Source: Octadecabacter sp. (GTDB lineage Bacteria; Pseudomonadota; Alphaproteobacteria; Rhodobacterales; Rhodobacteraceae). Taken from it: a stretch of 9,824 nt of DNA. A model generated the notes under the pieces. It did not search any database. It was not told the origin of the DNA and saw only the letters and a program-made list of their open reading frames with translations. The translations under genes were made by a program, and so were the position numbers. The stretch spans positions 1 to 9,824 of the forward strand of contig JAHBAO020000260.1 in assembly GCA_018500065.2 (NCBI GenBank). The letters run 5' to 3'. Of the stretch, positions 5,837-9,824 are shown piece after piece. Positions within the stretch are counted from its first letter, which is position 1. Each line of letters opens with the position of its first letter.

Positions 5837-8398
5837 ATGACCGACGCGACGCCAGAAACGATCCACCTCAAAGACTACCGCCCCTTTGCCTACATCGTGG
5901 AGGACGTGCATCTGACGTTTAGGCTGGCGGACACTGCGACACGTGTGATCAGCCGAATTTCATTTCGCCCGAACGAGGGCTTTCCTGGCGAGTTTTTTCT
6001 TCATGGCCAAGACGTTAAACTGATCTCGGCCAAGATTGACGGCATCGAGGTCTCGCCTGTTGTCACATCTGAAGGCCTCACCTGTGACGTCCCCGACCAT
6101 CCATTCGTCTGGGAGGCCGAGGTCGAAATTTCCCCAAGCACCAACACCGCGCTTGAGGGGCTTTATATGTCCGGCGGGATGTATTGCACCCAGTGCGAGG
6201 CCGAAGGATTTCGCAAGATCACCTTCTACCCAGACCGCCCTGATGTGATGTCGGTGTTCACCGTAAGGGTTGAAGGCGACTACCCAGTTTTGCTGTCAAA
6301 CGGCAACCCCGTTGCATCCGGTGACGGTTGGGCCGAATGGCATGACCCGTGGCCCAAACCCGCCTATTTGTTCGCGCTTGTCGCCGGCAATTTGGTCGCC
6401 CATCCCAGTTCCTTCACCACGATGTCCGGCAAGGACGTCGCGCTGAATATCTATGTGCGCCCCGGACCTGACGCCGACAAATGTGCCTTCGGGATGGAGG
6501 CCCTGAAACGGTCGATGACGTGGGACGAAGACGTCTATGGGCGCGAATACGACTTAGACATTTTCAACATCGTCGCCGTGGATGACTTTAATATGGGCGC
6601 GATGGAGAACAAGGGATTGAACATTTTCAACTCCAGCTGCGTTCTTGCCTCACCTGAAACCAGCACTGATGCCAATTTTGAGCGTATTGAAGCGATCATC
6701 GCCCATGAGTATTTTCACAACTGGACGGGCAACCGGATTACCTGCCGCGATTGGTTCCAACTGTGCCTGAAAGAAGGGCTGACCGTGTTCCGCGATCAGC
6801 AATACACAGGCGACCAAGGCAGCCACGCGGTTAAGCGGATTGAAGATGCGATCACCCTGCGGTCCCGTCAGTTCCGCGAAGATGGTGGCCCGCTGGCCCA
6901 CCCTGTGCGCCCCGAAAGTTTTATTGAGATCAACAACTTCTACACGATCACCGTCTATGAGAAAGGTGCCGAAATTATCGGGATGCTGAAACGGCTTGTT
7001 GGCGATGCAGCCTACTACAAAGCGCTCGACCTTTATTTCACGCGCCATGACGGGGACGCTGCAACGATTGAAGACTGGTTGCAGGTGTTTGAGGACTCAA
7101 CTGGGCGCGATTTAACCCAATTCAAACGCTGGTATTCACAGGCAGGAACGCCGCGCGTTTCCGTTTCAGATGACTTTAAGAATGGCACCTACAACCTTCA
7201 TTTTAAACAAGAAACATCGCCAACACCTGGGCAGGAACACAAGCAACCACAAGTTATCCCAATCGCAGTTGGCTTATTTTCTGCAAACGGTGACGAAGTG
7301 GTTCCGACACAAGTCCTTGAGATGACCGAGGCCACACAAAGTTTCTCGTTCGATGGCCTAAAAAGCAAGCCCGTGCCGTCAATTCTGCGGGACTTCTCGG
7401 CACCGGTGATTTTGCAGCGCGACCAAAGTAACGCAGAACGCGCGTTTCTGATGGCCCACGATACGGACCCGTTCAACAAATGGGACGCTGGGCAGACTCT
7501 TGCGAAGGACGTGTTGACCCAGATGATCACACGGGACGCGGCGCCAGACAGCGCGTATCTTGACGGGATCGCCGCGATATTGCGTGACGACACACTTGAT
7601 CCGGCCTTTCGTGCCCTTGCGGTGTCCCTGCCCTCAGAAGACGATATGGCGCAGGTCTTGCACAGCGCCGGCACGGTGCCAGACCCGCTTGCCATTCATC
7701 ATGCAGTTGAAGCCCTGCGCGTCGCAATGGCGCAGCATGTGCAGGATATTTTGCCACGTATTCAAGCGGATATGACTGTTTCCGGCCCCTTCTCGCCCGA
7801 TGCGAAATCAGCGGGCAAACGCAGCCTCGGCAATGCGGTTCTTGGGCTGTTGTCACGGCTTGACGGCGGGGCTGCCGCCACCGTGCAATACGCGCAAGCT
7901 GACAATATGACGATGCAACTGGCGGGCCTTGCTGCACTCTTGCGGCTTGGCAAGGGCAATGCTGAGTCTCAGGCGTTCCGCAATCAGTGGCGTGAGGACC
8001 GCTTGGGGATGGATAAGTGGTTCGGTTTAACGGTCTCGCTCGCTGCGCCTCAGAACGCGGCGCAAACTGCCATTCGAATGACGCAAGAACCTGATTTCGA
8101 TATGAAAAACCCGAACCGCTTCCGCGCCGTGTTTGGTGCACTTGCTGGTAACTCAGCTGGTTTCCATGACGCATCTGGAGCCTCTTACGCCCTTCTTGGG
8201 GACTGGTTGGCCAAGCTGGATGCGATCAACCCGCAAACCACTGCACGCATGACTGCGGCCTATGAAACATGGCCGCGCTATGATGCAGACAGACAGACAA
8301 AGATGCGCGCGGCCCTTGAGACACTTGGCGCAACATCGGGGCTTTCACGTGACACTGGCGAAATGGTTGGGCGCATGCTGGGAAACCAGACTTCCTGA
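5837..8398 (+). CDS. pepN: Aminopeptidase N (M1 family zinc metallopeptidase)
   Basis: The product is 853 residues; E. coli PepN has 870. It removes N-terminal amino acids from peptides in the cytoplasm during protein turnover. The M1 signature is complete: the exopeptidase motif GAMEN (residues 254-258), zinc motif HEYFH (His290, Glu291, His294), and third ligand Glu313 in LKEGLTVF. Tyr374 in TVYEKGAE is the transition-state tyrosine, and Glu121 in YCTQCEAEG contacts the substrate amine. The C-terminal half (about 440-853) is the helical DUF3458-type region typical of bacterial PepN. GGAG six bases before ATG 5837 supports the start. No signal peptide is seen. It is divergent from glcB, from which 193 bases separate it, and probably the first gene of the plus-strand run. 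Nothing is truncated. Confidence 0.97.
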   Translation: MTDATPETIHLKDYRPFAYIVEDVHLTFRLADTATRVISRISFRPNEGFPGEFFLHGQDVKLISAKIDGIEVSPVVTSEGLTCDVPDHPFVWEAEVEISPSTNTALEGLYMSGGMYCTQCEAEGFRKITFYPDRPDVMSVFTVRVEGDYPVLLSNGNPVASGDGWAEWHDPWPKPAYLFALVAGNLVAHPSSFTTMSGKDVALNIYVRPGPDADKCAFGMEALKRSMTWDEDVYGREYDLDIFNIVAVDDFNMGAMENKGLNIFNSSCVLASPETSTDANFERIEAIIAHEYFHNWTGNRITCRDWFQLCLKEGLTVFRDQQYTGDQGSHAVKRIEDAITLRSRQFREDGGPLAHPVRPESFIEINNFYTITVYEKGAEIIGMLKRLVGDAAYYKALDLYFTRHDGDAATIEDWLQVFEDSTGRDLTQFKRWYSQAGTPRVSVSDDFKNGTYNLHFKQETSPTPGQEHKQPQVIPIAVGLFSANGDEVVPTQVLEMTEATQSFSFDGLKSKPVPSILRDFSAPVILQRDQSNAERAFLMAHDTDPFNKWDAGQTLAKDVLTQMITRDAAPDSAYLDGIAAILRDDTLDPAFRALAVSLPSEDDMAQVLHSAGTVPDPLAIHHAVEALRVAMAQHVQDILPRIQADMTVSGPFSPDAKSAGKRSLGNAVLGLLSRLDGGAAATVQYAQADNMTMQLAGLAALLRLGKGNAESQAFRNQWREDRLGMDKWFGLTVSLAAPQNAAQTAIRMTQEPDFDMKNPNRFRAVFGALAGNSAGFHDASGASYALLGDWLAKLDAINPQTTARMTAAYETWPRYDADRQTKMRAALETLGATSGLSRDTGEMVGRMLGNQTS

Positions 8399-8416
8399 AG
8401 GGGTTCAGCAACGTTA

Positions 8417-8436
8417 TTCGTTAGGAAAGTAACGAA
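8417..8436. promoter_or_regulatory. Perfect 7-bp dyad TTCGTTA-N6-TAACGAA
   Basis: The arms are 8417-8423 and 8430-8436 and the centre is GGAAAG. It lies between the pepN stop and the next candidate start. Its right arm runs into the GAAAGGA ribosome site (8434-8440), so it could act as an operator or as an RNA hairpin masking that site. A further CGTTA at 8412-8416 repeats the left half-site. It lacks a GC-rich stem and T-run, so it is not an intrinsic terminator. Confidence 0.4.
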
Positions 8437-8447
8437 AGGATCAGTTC

Positions 8448-8632
8448 ATGCCGTTCGTAATTGCACCCCTTGGGATTATTGGGCCCGCGTCTTTTGGACA
8501 TGGCGCGCGCACGCGAAGGAAGCCGAAGAGATGGAGCCGCTAATGGACGTCTTAAAGCCCAGCGTCACGACCCTATGTAATCACCAACGCGACGCCCTAG
8601 ACGACTGCAAACGCACCATGCGGGTTCAATGA
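8448..8632 (+). pseudogene. Small gene with an apparent frameshift (about 61 codons if restored)
   Basis: ATG 8448 has a good ribosome site (GAAAGGA, 7 bases upstream) but its frame stops at 8541-8543 after 31 codons with an Arg/Lys-rich end. The frame one base back is open from the pepN stop to TGA 8630-8632 and overlaps the next gene's ATG as ATGA, a hallmark of translational coupling. That second frame has no start codon before ATG 8531. One extra base in the CCCC run (8466-8469) or the TTTT run (8492-8495) would join the two into about 61 residues ending in DDCKRTMRVQ. It could be a sequencing error, a recent mutation, or a slippage-controlled gene. Alternatively only a 33-residue product from ATG 8531 is made (AAGGA 10 bases upstream). 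The family is not recognised. A tryptophan-rich WDYWARVFWTW stretch followed by an acidic helix is visible in the second frame. Confidence 0.38.
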
Positions 8633-9048
8633 TTTATCGGCACGAACGTCGTGGCCGCCGCTGGGGCGTTGTCCTTTCACTGCTCGGCACGTGGATTGCA
8701 ATATTTGCACTTTGGATCGGCCTAGATGCCGCTTGGTGGGTTATGACCATTGCCCTCGCGTTCACCCTGCCCGCCCTGTGGGACGTCGTGCGCGATACAC
8801 GCACTTGGGTTGAGGTCTGGCCGAAGCGCATTGTGTGGGGCTCAGCCCTGCGCAGTGGTGAAACAGCGGACATTGACCATGTGCGGCTGGATCGCAAGTT
8901 TGACGGTGGCATGAAGATCACGCTGATCCACGTCGGCGGAGCGCACACGCGTCTGCCGCCAGATGTTTCACCCCCGATTGAAGATTTTCAGGGCGCGTTG
9001 AAAGACGCCGGCATAGCGGTCCAGCGTCACCCGTTTTCAGTCTTTTAG
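8629..9048 (+). CDS. Two-helix membrane protein with cytoplasmic C-terminal domain, unknown function
   Basis: The product is 139 residues. A basic N-terminus (YRHERRGRR) is followed by two hydrophobic helices at about residues 13-31 and 33-51, separated by a short Gly/Asp turn. By the positive-inside rule both ends lie in the cytoplasm. Residues 56-139 read as alternating strands (VEVWPKRIVWG, MKITLIHVGG, ending in a helix near 117-129), which suggests a small PH-like or bPH-type beta domain; this is a shape impression, not an identified family. The start codon overlaps the stop of the preceding frame (ATGA), and its own ribosome site is poor, so translation is probably coupled. The stop overlaps that of the convergent transglycosylase gene by four bases. 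Confidence 0.8.
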   Translation: MIYRHERRGRRWGVVLSLLGTWIAIFALWIGLDAAWWVMTIALAFTLPALWDVVRDTRTWVEVWPKRIVWGSALRSGETADIDHVRLDRKFDGGMKITLIHVGGAHTRLPPDVSPPIEDFQGALKDAGIAVQRHPFSVF

Positions 9049-9824
9049 CTGTCGTCGTTCATCGTTGACAGGGTCCCTTGCACAATCGGGCGGGCCCGCG
9101 GACGGATTGAACGGCGCGAAACGCAATATTCCTGTCGCCGCGTCCATGCGGACATCTCAGCGATCTTGGATCGGTGGGTCATCGGGCCCCAATCCGCAGC
9201 CACACCGCGCCAACGGCTATCACGAACCGCAATCGCGTTGTCGCGCGGCACGGTGACATTCATGATACGAATGGCGCAGCTAAGATTGTCCTCGGGATCC
9301 TTAAGTTCTTCCCCCGTTGTCGCACGGCACCCATAACGGCGCGCCGTGTCAGGGTAGATTTGCAGCAAACCGTACCAAAGGTTGCCCCCGCCAACAGCCG
9401 TCGGGCGGTAGGTGCTTTCGTGCTTTGCCAAGGCCGACATCATCCCAACCCAAAATGCACGCCGCAGATGTGGTGGGTTTTCTGCGTAAGCAGGGCACCA
9501 GTCCGCGATATCGCGCGGCACGGTTTCTTCCATCCGGCTGCCGTGGCTGCGTAATGACGCAAGGGCTGCGCGGGTCCAACTGTCTGATCCGTCAATAAAA
9601 TCCCAACGCGTGTCCGGAATGTAGTTCGTGCGCATCACTGGACGTTGGGTTGGGTTCTGCGAAACCGTCACTGGGTAGCGGACCATATAAACGGGGCGCG
9701 GTGTTGGGCGCGCATTTGCCAAGGCCGCACGTGCTGCAAGACGCGCGTCTTCAGCACGTGCGATTGCCGCTTGCGTGCGCAACACAACCACGTCGGCGCG
9801 GCTTACGGGGCGGGCATCTGTCAC
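9045..9824 (-). CDS. Lytic transglycosylase, SLT domain (N-terminus outside window)
   Basis: 260 codons including the stop are visible and the frame is open to the window edge. A GTG falls exactly there, but no signal peptide follows, so the gene probably starts further on. Residues 1-66 form an Ala/Arg/Pro-rich linker. The catalytic region holds LAKHESTYRP with the likely catalytic Glu136, then the typical GLLQIYPDTARRYGC (152-166), and a later ADWGPM (210-214). Such enzymes cleave the MurNAc-GlcNAc bond of peptidoglycan with 1,6-anhydro ring formation, in the periplasm. Four cysteines (110, 166, 183, 234) could make two disulphides, in keeping with export. Coordinates of residues count from the window-edge GTG. 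It is convergent with the membrane-protein gene and overlaps its stop by four bases. Confidence 0.85.
   Translation of the reverse strand: MTDARPVSRADVVVLRTQAAIARAEDARLAARAALANARPTPRPVYMVRYPVTVSQNPTQRPVMRTNYIPDTRWDFIDGSDSWTRAALASLRSHGSRMEETVPRDIADWCPAYAENPPHLRRAFWVGMMSALAKHESTYRPTAVGGGNLWYGLLQIYPDTARRYGCRATTGEELKDPEDNLSCAIRIMNVTVPRDNAIAVRDSRWRGVAADWGPMTHRSKIAEMSAWTRRQEYCVSRRSIRPRARPIVQGTLSTMNDDS

Noticed and set aside
7527..8174. Minus-strand open frame of 215 codons
   Set aside because: It is antisense to the C-terminal domain of pepN, very rich in Arg, Gln and Pro, and without motifs.
1..9824. CRISPR array, tRNA, insertion sequence, toxin-antitoxin or phage-defence genes
   Set aside because: No regularly spaced direct repeats, tRNA-like cloverleaf, transposase or terminal inverted repeats were seen by eye, and no recognised gene belongs to such systems.

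Overview
The window reads as chromosomal DNA of an alphaproteobacterium, most likely a marine member of the Rhodobacterales (Roseobacter group). This is inferred from three things: an RTX protein ending in a Hint_2 domain, a glcB-glcG pair beside a pepN of the GAMEN/HEYFH type, and moderately GC-rich, evenly used codons. No mobile element, CRISPR array, rRNA, tRNA or phage gene was seen. Coding density is high and no stretch over 300 bases lacks a gene.

Layout, left to right. (1) 1-1710, plus: 3' part of a large secreted RTX calcium-binding protein with a C-terminal Hint domain, closed by a strong intrinsic terminator (1737-1775). (2) 1803-2141, plus: a small lipoprotein with a two-cysteine pattern loosely like HdeA/HdeB. 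(3) 5643-2138, minus: three genes in a row, malate synthase G (glcB), a GlcG/HbpS-family protein, and a PuuD-like class I glutamine amidotransferase (peptidase C26). (4) 5644-5836: a divergent promoter region shared by glcB and pepN. (5) 5837-8398, plus: aminopeptidase N. (6) 8448-9048, plus: a small, apparently frameshifted gene coupled by an ATGA overlap to a two-helix membrane protein. (7) 9824-9045, minus: a lytic transglycosylase whose N-terminus lies outside the window.

How the genes work together: the clearest unit is the minus-strand cluster. GlcB condenses glyoxylate with acetyl-CoA to malate; glcG also neighbours glcB in the E. coli glc operon; the amidotransferase adds a probable gamma-glutamyl hydrolase whose link to glyoxylate use is unknown. 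PepN, the RTX protein, the lipoprotein and the transglycosylase are not obviously connected to it.

The window is largely ordinary. The points most worth a second look are the broken or recoded small gene at 8448-8632, the 7-bp dyad in front of it, the overlapping divergent promoters between glcB and pepN, and two convergent gene pairs that both end in the same four-base TTAG overlap. I see no convincing new multi-gene system.
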